Source: Agrostemma githago
Taxonomy: Eukaryota > Streptophyta > Magnoliopsida > Caryophyllales > Caryophyllaceae
Direction of reading: 5' to 3'
NCBI GenBank assembly: GCA_958450325.1
Contig: OY288249.1
Coordinates: 60,080,166 to 60,144,165, forward strand
DNA length: 64,000 bases
Part shown: positions 53,053-64,000 of the stretch, piece by piece
Numbering within the stretch: position 1 is the stretch's first letter
Layout: each line of letters begins with the position of its first letter
Translations under genes and position numbers: made by a program
Notes under the pieces: generated by a model
What the model was told of the DNA's origin: nothing
Database searches by the model: none
Seen by the model: the letters and a program-made list of their open reading frames with translations, nothing else

Positions 53053-55365
53053 TGTAGTAGTGATGTTTGCATGCGGCCATACGAGTCTCGAAATATATGA
53101 GCATGTCTAATAGACGACACCTACCTAAAATACATTGTAATTTGATTTCACATCATTTTTTAGCTATTTTGTTTTTCCGGTTATATGATACTTCGATAGT
53201 GAATAAGAACATTTTATATCTTGTTTCTCGATCTTCACATTATTACTTTCAATAAGAAAAATTTCTTTTTATTTTTATTAAAGTAAGGTACGGAGTAGTT
53301 TGATAGAACTATTAAGCTTAGAGAGTTGAATTTCAACGATAAAGTATATGCTCGTTATTTTACTACTCCGCATAAAATTGTTGATAAATTCCTAAAAATA
53401 ATAATTGGAGTCGTTGTTAATTAAAACAAGGCTTTCAAAAACCAGCATTTACCGTGGTGTGGGCGTAGAGTAAAGACTAAAGAGTGAATTCCAGAAAAGG
53501 GAAGCTAGGGGGAATTAAGAAAGGAGCAGTTAAGAAGTGCAGGGGCTGTGAGTGTGAGTTCCCAAAACCAAATTAAAGGCTGGCTCACTGGCTGTGGCTG
53601 GCACCTCCATTTGCCCTCCACACTCCACTCCGCCCTTAAAAGCCTTAAAGCTTAAAGCTTACTGTACATGTTAGACCAGTCAACTTCTTATATACTTTCT
53701 TCTTCCGGGCTAATTATTATTATCCTTTAATTTTGGCACAAAGATTAAGAAGAGAGGAAGGAGTCAATGATAAGAGGACAGATGGATCGAATTGAGGGTG
53801 CATGATCAAATTACTTATAAAATGCAATCCTAAAATAGGAAGGATAACAATTGATTGAGATACTCAAAAACAGAATAGGACAACAATTGATCGGGACAGA
53901 AAGTATATATAAAAATTATATATAATGGAGTACGGAGTATTATATGGTAGGAGTAGTAGTTATATTGCCGGACTTCAAAGTCTCAAACACCCCAAACATC
54001 CCCGCTCTCGCTTCTTCAATAGAACCACTAGTCAACCACATTTCAACTTGTACAGGTTGTAATATACTCTACCTGTGTAGAGGACGACCTAGAGTCCAGT
54101 CAATTCCCGACTTTCTAATATTAACTTGACCAACCTAAACTTCTCTGGATCATACGCAGAGATTTAATGTCAAAAACAATATATGTAAACTTTGGCTTAT
54201 TCAATCCTTGATACGGAGTAACATTTTCTGTAAATAGATGAAGATTGGATGGGAGGATGCATGTAATATGACAAACAACATCAGGCATTTGGCTTACCAA
54301 TTGTACCGCAAATCCTCACTTTGAAAAATGTTAACTTTAACACAACCAAGTACCAAGTAGTAGTAAAAAAATACTCCACTGAAGGAGTAATGCTGTAATG
54401 TGAACTAGGGTAGCAAATTTGTTAGGTTGGTAATAATGAAGGCGTGCAATAAGATCTTTTAGGGGATACAGCAAATGTAGAGCTACCTAAGTTCAGTTCC
54501 TATCTAATCAAACATATGAATGAATCCAACACTCAGATCATCATCATCAGAAGAAAGTGACAGAAACAGGAGAAATGGGTAATCACTAAGAACAGCAAGC
54601 TAATACAAAATGGGAACTACATTACACTGATTAATGATTATGACCCTGACTCTATATACCAAATAAAAGCCTGCTTCCTCTTCTATGTCACACTCCTCTT
54701 TCTGTTTACTACTACGAGTATTTCGTAACCAAACAGATAGATTGACATCCAATGTGATGGCTTTCTACTTGTGGCCTCGACCTCCAAAACAAAAATACGA
54801 CTTACAACTAATGAATTTCAACGAATTTAATCCCTCCCTCCCGCCTTGTTTTATTACCAAACAAACCTCTACAGCAACAAAGGGTAACAAATAATAACAG
54901 CTGTAATTCCCCTAAAGTTCCAAACATACAACCATTTGTTGCTGTTACTGTTGCTGTTGCTGTTGTAGTACTAGTACTCCATAATTATTGAGTAACAGGA
55001 AGCAACAACCATACATCTCATCTCATCATATCATATCATATCATATCATGCCTCTTACATGATTCTTCTTCTTCACTTGTTTTCCCCCTCAACTCCAATT
55101 CCCTTACATTAAAAACTTACTCTTTTCATCTTCCTCTCCCTCTCTATCTCTTCTGTCTCCCACTTTCTGTGCGGAAACCTTTACTGTACATGTACATCAT
55201 CATTTCCATTGGACCACTTCTCTAAAACTCCCTCCCTCTCAACCTAACTCACTTACCCCAAATACTCTCCTCATAAATGCAACATACTTTCAACCTAGCT
55301 AATCCCCCTTATGATCACGATAGCGATAAAATTATGATTAGAAATTATCTCACGACGAGGTGTGA
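53053..55365. other. Intergenic stretch downstream of the cyclin gene
   Basis: No gene was supported. It should include the 3' untranslated region of the cyclin gene just left of 55366. Visible features are several TACGGAGTA words (53288, 53934, 54213), a CTG/TTG-type microsatellite (about 54938-54967) and an ATCAT repeat (about 55016-55050). Around 53450-53680 the sequence is GC-richer, with AAAGCCTTAAAGCTTAAAGC. Confidence 0.55.
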
Positions 55366-57642
55366 TTAGGAGTCCAAGGTTGATGTTGGGTCCAATTTCA
55401 TCCTTTTAGCATCCAGCCTTCTCATCGTCGTGGTAGTGGTAGTGGTAGTGGTAATAGTAGTAGTAGTAGTTGTTTGGGAAGAATGGGAGGATGAGCCAAT
55501 AAGAAATGAGGAAGTTAATTCATCGGTTTTAGAGCTAAAACATGCTGCATCCAAAACCCCAATCGGACTCTGGGGTACCCCTTGTTGCGTTGACCCACTT
55601 CGGCTCATTTGTGACATTTCCTTGATCATTTCTACACACCTCAATACCCTATCCTGGAATCGAATCAAAACATTAAATAATAGGGTCAAAATATATAAGA
55701 CTTGGGTTAATGTTGCAGAAAGCAGTCAAATGGGAGTCATTAATATGTGAGCCCTTGATTGGGTGAATATACCTTGTTCAAATGAAAGAAACAAGAAGTG
55801 GCTGCCTTGTCCATATCAACAGCTTGGAATTCAGCTGATACAGACATTGCCACTGCTGCTGCAATTTCAGATGCCTTGAATTCTAAGTAGTCAATACCTG
55901 CATGCATTTATATTTCACAACCATCAAACATGGATATAGCAGTACAAGAGTAATTGAATTTCATTAACTACATTACATCCTTTATTCACTCTAACTCACA
56001 CTCACACTCACACTCACACTCATAACATAAAGTCGAGTGCGACCCTAGGACAAGCACGCACCCGTGTCATATATATTGGTAACAAATGAAGCTGAACGAA
56101 ATAATAATGTAGGATTGTGATCTGGATTACCTTGTAATGTGCATAAGATGAGTTCGATTGAGCGATTGATGACTTTGGCGGTGGAGAAGAGATATTTGTC
56201 AATAATGCTATGAGGATTACACAATCTGTTGAGAGAATAATCTAAAAAGGAAAAAGGTGTGACAACATTCATTTTCCATTTCAAGGTATCCAACACCAAA
56301 AGTTCCATTCTTTGTATTGTTGTGGCCTCAAACACATATTTGGGATCCCCCACCTGCCCATCCCAACACCAAACAAAATTACCATCAAAGATCTAGCTTT
56401 ACGACTTTATTAATCACTCACAAGTCACAACAAAATGAAGTAGTCTATGTAATGTAGCTGATGACTAACCTGTAATTCTAACGACAGAGGCATACTAGTC
56501 TCTTCTATTTTTGCTGCAATTGATAAACAAGCAACAGCCAGTAATTGAACTGTCCAATCTTTATCACTCTGTTTTCACCGTTCCATCCATCAAAACCCAA
56601 ACATTTATTACTACTTCACTATATAATTCAAACAAATAAGAAATATGAGTAACTTAAACAACCAAAAAGTGGGAAAATTAAACTCACGGGTAGTTCCATG
56701 ACCTCAAAGAATCGGTCCAAGTAGTTCACAGCTAAACATAAACTCAATGGTCCAAAACAATGATAACAATGCGCCTGCTCATACCATCATCATATTCACA
56801 TATGCCAAAATAAACAAACAAAAGGCCGTTACTTTACTCATCCTTTAACTTAGTTAAAACACAAATTATCAAAACACCGAAAATGATTTAATCCATTGGT
56901 TAAGACGCCAACAACTAAAAGAAGACAAATTATGAAACAAAACTAATTACATCAGAAATGAGAAATGAGAAATGAAAATTTACAGATGGTGTCATGTAAC
57001 AACAGTTTACGTCACACACGATACACCCGTCCCACTATAACCACTCCGTATCTCATGCTCCTTCACTAACAATAGATGAGATACCTAACCTATTACTCAC
57101 TATTATACGGAGTATTAAAATTAATTCATCATATCATCCTGCAATCGTAAGTAAAGTATTATTTTGAGATTTTGTAAACAGAATTAATACGTAGTAGTAG
57201 TAATAATATGAAATAAACTGAATTCGATGTACGCATATGGTTTGCCTGCCTATCTTTAAGACTACTAATAATCTTATCCTTACGTTGAAATTGGTAGATA
57301 AAAAAATAAAGTTTGAAAAAAAAATGGGACCTTGAAAATCCAATGAAAAGCCTCGGTTCTAGCAGCGAAATGCAAATCCCCAGAACGCAATCGGTTGAGA
57401 TAATCATGTGCAGGCAAATAATCAGTTTCTCTACCTAACAAAGCTAAAAACCCCTCCTCCTCCTCCTCCTCCTCACTTTGCTCTGATGAATGAACAAGCA
57501 ACGGCTCTGATCTAATCTCAACAACATCATCATATATTATTTGTGGGAAGCTAGTGTTTTGATCATGATCATGATCAAAGCACAAATCTTTACCATTTTC
57601 ATCGCACAGAAGTGAAGTTGAGGAGTCAAATAATTCATCCAT
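55366..57642 (-). CDS. CYCD: D-type cyclin, CYCD2/CYCD4-like
   Basis: Six exons on the minus strand: 57642-57331, 56774-56688, 56568-56470, 56353-56131, 55897-55773 and 55653-55366. All junctions have GT-AG; total 377 codons plus stop. The acceptor of exon two could also be three bases upstream. The N-terminus has the LxCxE motif LLCDE (residues 11-15) for binding retinoblastoma-related protein. Exon one also has a Glu-rich stretch and RETDYLPAHDYLNRLRSGDL, typical of the CYCD2/CYCD4 group. The cyclin box runs through CFGPLSLCLAVNYLDRFFEV, WTVQLLAVACLSIAAKIEET and VFEATTIQRMELLVLDTLKW. Exons four and five form the C-terminal cyclin fold (TPFSFLDYSLNRL; EFKASEIAAAVAMSVSAE). The end has SPIGVLDAACFSSKTDEL and a poly-Thr run from an ACT repeat. 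The protein would activate CDKA at the G1-S step. No lesion is seen. A LINE 3' end lies about 670 bp upstream. Confidence 0.93.
55428..55472 (-). repeat. In-frame ACT/ACC microsatellite in cyclin exon six
   Basis: About 15 codons of Thr with one Ile, coded by ACT and ACC triplets. Unit gains or losses change length without frameshift. Confidence 0.85.
55984..56020 (+). repeat. CACACT-type microsatellite in cyclin intron four
   Basis: Repeated ACTCAC units (about six) lie between exon five and exon four. Confidence 0.8.
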
Positions 57643-57874
57643 TTGATTTTTAACCCACCCACACCTTTTTTTACTGTATGTTTTACCTATACAACAACAA
57701 AGTTACTGCGTTTTAAGTATGTGGTTTTTCAACAGCCATGTTACATTAAGTTTGATTTTCTTTTTTGTTATTTTTTTGGAGGGGGAAATCAAAAACAGAG
57801 GAATTTGAGGGTTTAAGAAGGGAGGGGGGTAGAGAGAGAAAGTTGAGTGAGAGAAAGAATAAAGGAGTAATCTT

Positions 57875-57932
<58 letters not shown>

Positions 57933-58308
57933 AGGAGTGTGATGTGAAATATTGGAGGTTATGTTATGTACTGTAGGAGGAAGTGGGAAATGAACATTTT
58001 GAGATTAGGGTAATGGTAAACGAACGAGAAATGGTTTGGAAAACAGGCAGGAAGAAAAAATAAAATAAAAAGACGGAACATATATTTTGATTTTGATTTG
58101 ACATGGAGTATTTTTTACAACTAAATATTCTCACTTTTGGAAATCTCCCCTCCACCCCAAAAAAGTCAATTCCACCCAGGGGAGTAAATAATTATTATCC
58201 TAATTCATACTCACAGTCCTACCCATTTTATTTCAAGTTTTTTGGATTAATTCATCTATGTTGTCTTTCTTCTTTTTTCAGAACTCTAATCACATTTCCT
58301 CCACATTT
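57643..58308 (-). promoter_or_regulatory. 5' region of the cyclin gene
   Basis: The 670 bp between the cyclin ATG and the LINE tail hold no other gene. A long (AG)24 run on the plus strand at 57879-57926, (CT)n on the coding strand, lies about 240 bp before the ATG, a typical place for 5' leader or core-promoter CT tracts in plants. No clear TATA box or E2F site was recognised. Confidence 0.5.
57879..57926 (+). repeat. (AG)24 microsatellite upstream of the cyclin gene
   Basis: It is uninterrupted, CT-rich on the sense strand of the gene, and likely to vary in length among individuals. Confidence 0.95.
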
Positions 58309-58338
58309 TTTTTTTCGCCAACAGTCCGAATTCCAACC

Positions 58339-61300
58339 TTAAACATGACGCATTATCTTACAAGCTATCCTATGTGCATCAGTGTTAAGGTGTCGGGGTA
58401 CATATCTAATTGCCAAACAATGGAACAATGCAGATTCTTCATGAAATATTGGAATGATGCTCTTAATACTATGATGACATTCTTCCACGTTAGCAAGCTG
58501 GTTCACCAGTTGTTGACAATCCGATTGCAGGATAATATGGTATATCCCTTCCTTTCTTGCCCACTGTAGCGCCTTGATAGCCGCCAAAGTCTCAGCCTGA
58601 AGCGGATTCTCTGCAAGGAATGTCTCTGATCCATAATTCCTAGAATTTCTATTATCGTCCTTCCCTGCCCTCTTCGTTATGCTCCATCCTCCTGCTGCAA
58701 ATCCTGGATCCTTCCATCCTGCATCGACACTGATGGTAGTCACAAAGCACCTATGAGAGCTGTTGCTAGCAACTATCATCCATATCTCCTTTGATTCCTT
58801 GATCATGTTTTTTTGATCTTCCGCTTCCAAAATACCTCCTCTCTTGGAAATATCTTTTTGACTTCTTTTCTTTATGTCTTTCCATACATCTTGAATACGT
58901 GATGTAGAAGCCCTGTATCTCGCTAACAGTCTCGATTGTTGATTGTCTTCTCCAGAAAAGACAATACTATTCCTGAATAGCCAAATATTGTAAAGTACGT
59001 TCACGAATTGCATCAGATCTTCCCATAGCTCTTCCTTCTCAAATAACCTCTCGGTATTTTTCAATAACCATGTGTGGAAATCCATCTCATTATCTTCAAA
59101 GACACTATCTGCAAATATGGAATTCAGCCACAAGTATCTGCTCGTCTCGCAGTCTCTGAAGATATGTTGTGATGACTCCACATGACAGCTAGATTCATCC
59201 ATATTTCTCTCCTCCCTTTTCGATGAGCACATAACACAATGGAATGATCCTTTCAACTTCCTTTCAATCCCAATTGGCAAAGAATTTGATAACATCTTCC
59301 AATAGAAAATTTTCCACTTCGTAGGACCTGAGATTCTCCATAACACTTTCTTGAAGAACGAGGGGTACTTCTTTATTACTTTACTAGCCTTATCACAGCA
59401 TTTGTGCGACTCCGGATCGAGCCTTAGGAGTTCGTAATATCCACTTTTGACCGTATAGTTTCCTGAGCTAGTTTTGGTCCAGTAACAACTACTCTCATGC
59501 CTACCTGTCTCTATTGGAATTGCCTGAATTCTAGTGCACCATTCATCATTAAAGATAGAAGTCAGCTTAGTAATATTCCATCTTTTATCATCTGTCAGCA
59601 ATTCCTTGATCCTCCACTTATCCTTATTTGGGAATTTTTCTTCCACATTCACTCCTGTTTTTATCACCGGGATACCCCCATTGACCCATCGGTCTTGTAG
59701 AATGCTAACAGGGCATTCATCAATCGATCTTCCTGTACCTACCTTCCACCCCAGTCCACTTGTTAATGTTTCCCTTCCTATGTTTATCCCTTTCCACGCC
59801 CTCGACTTAGGCCCCTTGTTGTTGCTTCTCCAATATTCCTCTTGTGTCCTGATACGACCGTACTTCCCATTAAAAACCTTACTGAGCAAGAGTTCCTCGT
59901 TTTTGATAATTCTCCAAGCATTCTTCGCTAACAGAGCCTTGTTGGTTAGGGCCGTGTCCCTAATTCCAAGTCCTCCTAAGTATTTCGGCATACCCAAATA
60001 TTTAGTAGCTCTCCAATACACCGTTTTCTTAGTATTCTTGCCCGCCCACCAAAAATGAGCTAATAACGCATTAACCTTATTAGCCACAGTTATCGGAATT
60101 TTGAATGCCGATAGTAAGAAACTTGAAAGGTTGGCCAGCACTGAATGAATAAGTGTAAGTCGCCCGGCTGGAGATAAATTAGTTCCATTCCATGATCCAA
60201 TTCTCTTAATGATCTGGTCCATTATCTTACTCTCTATGCTTCCCGATTTTGTATTACTAATATCTGGCATGCCAAGGTATTTTCCCAGCGAAGAGCATGG
60301 TTTAAGATGAAACATTTTCAAACCAGATCTTATAATCCTTAAATTGCAATTGGGACTGAACACCATTGCCGACTTTTCTTTGTTAATCTTCTGTCCCGAA
60401 AGTTCACAAAACTTCCCCATAACTCTCTTGAAATTTTCCAAATTCTCATTTTCTCCTTTTAGGAAAAAAAGGGAGTCATCCGCAAAAAATAAATGAGAAA
60501 TGTCTGGAGAATTCCTTGCCACCTTGATGCCTTTTATTTTCTTCGTGATCCCATTATTATTCAAATTTCTTGACAAAACTTCCGAACATAAGACAAACAG
60601 GTAGGGCGATAATGGGTCACCTTGTCTTAGACCACATGTGGGTTTGAAGAATTGCAAAGGTGCACCATTAATAAGAATAGCGTATGAGACAATAGTGACA
60701 CAATTCATAATGAGATCAGTAAATTGTCTCGGAAACCCAAAGCCTGTTAAGACACTCTTCAGAAAATTCCAGTCTATTCTATCATAGGCTTTGCTCATAT
60801 CAGCTTTAAAGGCGATTTCTCCTATTCGCCCTTTCTTGTGACCCTTAAGCTTATGCAAACATTCATCAGCTATCAAAATGTTATCAAGAATTGACCTCTT
60901 GGGGACAAATGCATTTTGATACACTCCAATGATTCTTGTCATTATCCTCTTCATTCTATTAGCAATGCATTTCGTGATAATTTTCATGATAACATTACCG
61001 AGGCTAATAGGCCTGTAGTGTTCCACCTTTTCAGGACTTTCTGTTTTAGGGATTAAAGTGATGAATGTTTTATTCATTTCTTTTAAAACAAAACCAGAGT
61101 TAAGACAGGCACATATCGCTTCTGTGACATCATGTTTTATGAAATTTCAGCATTTTTTGTAAAACTCTGCTGGGATGCCGTCCGGGCCTGGTGATTTAGA
61201 TTCTCCCATTTGGAATACAACCATTCTCACCTCTTTAGCCGTGAATTTCTGTGTCAATTTCTCTAATTCATCCTCACTAATGCCCTTTTCTAGTACCGAA

Positions 61301-62574
61301 AAGAATCTCTTATTCCTATTCCAGTATTGATCAAAATCCTTCCTTTGCTCATTAACCTGAAACAGATTATGATAGAATTTCTTGAATTCTTCTCCTATGA
61401 CATCGATATCTTGTGTCCAACTTTCATCACATTTTTTAATACTTAGAATAAAGTTGCGATTTCGTCTTCCTTTAACACAATTGAAAAAATATTTAGTACA
61501 GATGTCCCCTTCAACTGCCCATTTTATTTTCGCCCTTTGCCTCCAATAAATGGCTGAAGCTTTGGCAAACTCCTTAAGGTTTTCATGTATTTATTCGTAT
61601 TCCTTCTCACTGTCTCCATCAAAGTTCTTATCTAGAGCTTTCCCTAAGTTTCCGTCAAAATCATCCCAATGTTTTCCCCACTCTTGTTTCTTATTCAATG
61701 CCCATCGCATCATCCTTTGTTTGACCCTTTCAAGTTTTCTCATGACCGCAAAACCTTTTGAACCCTTGACTTCCCAATTCCAATTTTGTTTGACTATGTC
61801 CAATCCTTCTTCCATCTCTAAACTCCAAACTTCCATTTTATATGGTCTTTTTCTTTTATCATGAACCAGTTTCGAGTTGAATATGATTGGGGCATGATCA
61901 GATAGCTGTATTGGCATATGAGTGACACCCGAATCCGGGTACAACTCAAACCAATCGCTAGAAGCATAAGCCTTATCGATTCGTTCATAAACTCTATCCC
62001 GCCCTTTTCTATTATTGCACCAAGTGAATCGAAGGCCTTTGAATGGGATCTCGATAAGCCCAAGTTCTATCTTCCAAAGATTGAATTCCTCCAAACCAGG
62101 TATCCTTCTATTGGACTTACTTAATTTGTCTTCTAGGTGATCAACCTGATTAAAATCACCAATCATAATGAACGGAAATTGAAACGATTTTGGCCACCCC
62201 CCTAACGAACTCCAAATCCCTTCTCTTTTAGCTACATCCGGTTCACCGTAGACAAGGACCAAATAACAAGGAAATCCACTAATGAGATTACAAAACATGA
62301 TAATGAAATTGGGGCAGGCGATTACAAGTGAAAAACTCTGCCCAGCCTTCCAACCGACATATAGTCCACCACTACTGCCCCTCGCATCAACTCCTTCAAA
62401 GAAGAGAAATCCGAAGGGTTTACAAAAGTTGTAAACTAAACTAGTAGCACACTTAGTCTCCGATAAGAAAATAAAATCCAAGTTACTATTATTAGATAGT
62501 ATCGCTCTAATTTTAGGAATTGTAGGGTTGAGCGGATCTGTGAGACCCCTACAATTCCACGAGAGTCCTTTCAT
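58339..62574 (-). pseudogene. LINE ORF2: endonuclease, reverse transcriptase and RNase H, two nonsense codons
   Basis: One frame covers 1411 codons from ATG at 62574 to the stop at 58339, with in-frame stops at 61593-61591 (TAA) and 61149-61147 (TGA, following KKC; probably a former Trp). The first third is an APE-type endonuclease: LSWNCRGL, FLSETKC, MIGDFNQVDH, QLSDHAPI. Then KSPGPDGIPAEFYKKC and the RT core: YRPISLGNVIMKIITK, AFKADMSKAYDRIDWNFL, GLRQGDPLSPYLFVLCSE, HLFFADDSLFF (catalytic Asp pair). A zinc-ribbon-like region (CVMCSSKREER) lies in the C-terminal part. The last 130 residues are RNase H: SVDAGWKDPG, AETLAAIKALQWA and LQSDCQQLV. This is the layout of plant L1 elements with RNase H. 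Without the two stops it would look intact. Confidence 0.92.
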
Positions 62575-63662
62575 GTTGACGGAGGAGATTGGTTAGGCCC
62601 AACCTCCGCAAAGCCCACTTCTTCATCCCATATTATCGTGCCCCAATTCCTGAAGTCCAACCCCTCTCTTTTCCTTCGCCTTTTCTGAACCCTAGAGCTA
62701 TTCCCATCTGACAAATAAGGTGCATTGAGTGTTACTCCATCTTCCAACCCTAAGTCTGGTACTGGTTCAGAAACAGCCTTTCTCTTCTTCCCCTCCATCC
62801 TATTCCCTTCCATTGGTGAATCACTCCTTCTCCTGCTAGCTTCTCCAACCTCTACCTGTGTAGTCCACGTTTTAGTGTCATCAGAACTGATTGCAGTAGT
62901 TTCTTTTACTATTGCCCCTCCTATTTCCTGATCTTCAACAACAAACGGCCCTCCTTGTAGCTCCTCTTCCAATAGAATGGCATCTTCATCATATCCTTCC
63001 TCTAACAAATCCAGATTATCCTCCTCCTCTTCCCTTAGTCTCTCTTCTTGATCACTGTTGTTCTCTTCCCTGTCCGCCATCTCTACTTCTCTGTCGTTCA
63101 CTTCCATTAATTCTTCTTCAGCTTCCCCTTCTTGTTGCTCTATCTCTGCATCAACTTCTTCCAGCCTCCTCCTGTCATCCCCTTGATTTATGATTGTATT
63201 CTGATCGTCCGCCTCAACTAAATCCTGTTCACCCTCTCCCCCTTGGTTTCTGGCTAGCTCCGTATTCTCTATAATTCCCCCCATTCTTTCTTCCTCCCTC
63301 AAGATCTCAATGATCTCTTCTCCCCTTTCCTCACCTCCCATTTCCCCAATGTCCTGAATCTCGTCGTCTTCAGCCATATTGTTCTCATTACCTTCATTCT
63401 CCTCATTCTGATGATCCTGATCTTCCTGTTCAACCTCGTGATGTACAATAGGAAACCCAGTAGGAGTAAAAAAGGTCTGCACCAATCCCTCTTCCTCTTC
63501 ATTATTGAGAGCTCTACCCACATCCCCTTCCACTCGTCTCCTGATCTCTTCTTGCCGTATCCAATCAGGGTTATTTTCATCAATCCTATCTATCACATTC
63601 ATAGCCCTATTATAAGGATCCTCATAGTGAAAACCATGAGGAGCATGATTAGGGTCACCCAT
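62571..63662 (-). pseudogene. LINE ORF1, C-terminal acidic part
   Basis: 363 codons, extremely rich in Glu, Asp and Asn. A basic KKRKAVSEP patch (about 290) and QKRRRKREG (about 328) lie near the end. The TGA stop overlaps the ORF2 start as ATGA, a 4-base overlap suited to reinitiation. The N-terminal part continues upstream in another frame (63976-63665) and joins across a run of seven G on the minus strand (63671-63665), so a single indel there explains the break. ORF1 proteins of LINEs bind element RNA; no zinc knuckle is visible in this part. Confidence 0.75.
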
Positions 63663-63664
63663 AA

Positions 63665-64000
63665 CCCCCCCATTCCATGTGGTTCTTCAACCAATACCCG
63701 CCAAGCTACATCCCCCATTGGTTGATTTTCTTCTCTATTTTCCTCTACATTTTCCTCGTCTATTTCCATTCTGTTATTATCCCCTGCCCCACCACCTCCC
63801 CTATATCTATATCTGTTATCTAACGGATATAAAACCGGACCTGCAAAAGGAAGGTTGTTCGCAGTGTACCTCATACCTGCCTTGACCCTACCACCAGGTG
63901 TGTTGCCCAGTTCGAAATTGACAAACCTGTCCTCTGGCAGCACTCCTTGGACCGCTCCCGGTTGTCCTTGAACCAATCGAACTCTGGTCGTTGCATATTC
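63665..64000 (-). pseudogene. LINE ORF1, upstream segment running off the window
   Basis: An open frame enters at the window edge and reads RLVQGQPGAVQGVLPEDRFV, GGRVKAGMRYTANNL and a Gly/Tyr-rich stretch, then acidic residues (MEIDEENVEENREENQPMGD). It ends out of frame with the next block at the G-run. I do not recognise a domain in it. Confidence 0.6.

Larger units (their letters stand above)
58309..64000 (-). mobile_element. LINE (L1-type non-LTR retrotransposon), 3' part; 5' end beyond the window
   Basis: The minus strand carries ORF1 (before 62571) and ORF2 (62574-58339) with endonuclease, reverse transcriptase and RNase H. A run of A on the minus strand (plus-strand T at about 58308-58316) about 20 bp after the ORF2 stop is a probable short tail. 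A target duplication cannot be checked because the 5' end is outside. The ORF2 frame is open apart from two nonsense codons. Confidence 0.9.

Noticed and set aside
44804..53065. CACTA-type boundaries for the 8.2 kb element (CACTACTACA at the right end and ATG on both sides)
   Set aside because: The left end reads GAGTGCTG, not CACTA, and the coded transposase is clearly Mutator-type.
57765..57947. Frame with Arg-Glu repeats
   Set aside because: It is the translation of the (AG)n microsatellite.
1..64000. CRISPR arrays, bacterial operons, rRNA genes
   Set aside because: No regularly spaced identical repeats with unique spacers and no rRNA-like sequence; spliced genes and plant transposons show nuclear plant DNA.

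Overview
This window is nuclear DNA from a flowering plant. Its one host gene that can be defended is a six-exon D-type cyclin on the minus strand (57642 to 55366). Everything else recognisable is transposable-element DNA in an AT-rich background, with many microsatellites and MITEs whose ends read CTCCCTCCGT...ACGGAGGGAG. The element mix suggests a eudicot with a repeat-rich genome: large Tat-like Ty3/gypsy elements with roughly 2.2 kb LTRs and an antisense gene, Ale-sized Copia elements, Mutator, hAT, CACTA and Helitron ends, and a LINE. The frequent TACTCCGTA motif made me think of Caryophyllales, but that is an impression only.

Left part (1-16851). A decayed minus-strand Tat-like element runs from its 5' LTR (11022-8874), through the primer-binding site, a gag remnant, RNase H and integrase, to an antisense region (506-3798). 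That region carries intron-containing, plus-strand gene remains of plant-mobile-domain (PMD) type. Part of a related LTR abuts it at 1-505. The Tat element sits in a hAT-transposase gene (TTF/hAT-dimerisation type). The right part of that gene was cut again by a 4.7 kb Copia element (11181-15902) with a perfect 5-bp target duplication. The hAT gene and its terminal repeat resume at 15908-16851.

Middle (16852-36523). No host gene was found. Two solo LTRs of one Tat-like family lie in opposite orientation, each with a perfect 5-bp target duplication (20368-22542, AAACT; 23980-26397, ATTAT). Around them are three Helitron 3' ends, one beside an RPA-like exon, a retroposed insert with a 17-bp target duplication, several MITEs, a CACTA end and a tRNA-like SINE fragment.

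Right part (36524-64000). A second Copia element (36524-42182) has two 201-bp LTRs, the left one split by an 856-bp hAT-type element with an 8-bp target duplication. MITEs follow, one nested in another. An 8.2 kb Mutator-like element (44814-53052) then has perfect 38-bp terminal inverted repeats. It carries two convergent genes: a FAR1/MULE transposase with a SWIM motif and an OTU-like tail on the plus strand, and a MAIL-like PMD gene on the minus strand. Each gene is preceded by a self-complementary GC-rich tandem array just inside its end. The cyclin gene follows, and about 0.7 kb upstream of its start codon lies the 3' end of a LINE (58309 to beyond 64000) in the same orientation.

How the parts fit: every element coding sequence shows at least one lesion, so autonomous activity here looks unlikely, although the matched LTR lengths and perfect terminal repeats of some elements suggest fairly recent insertion. 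The window holds two PMD-type genes, one carried by a retrotransposon and one by a DNA transposon. That co-occurrence, and the preservation of introns in the antisense retrotransposon gene, are the most informative observations.
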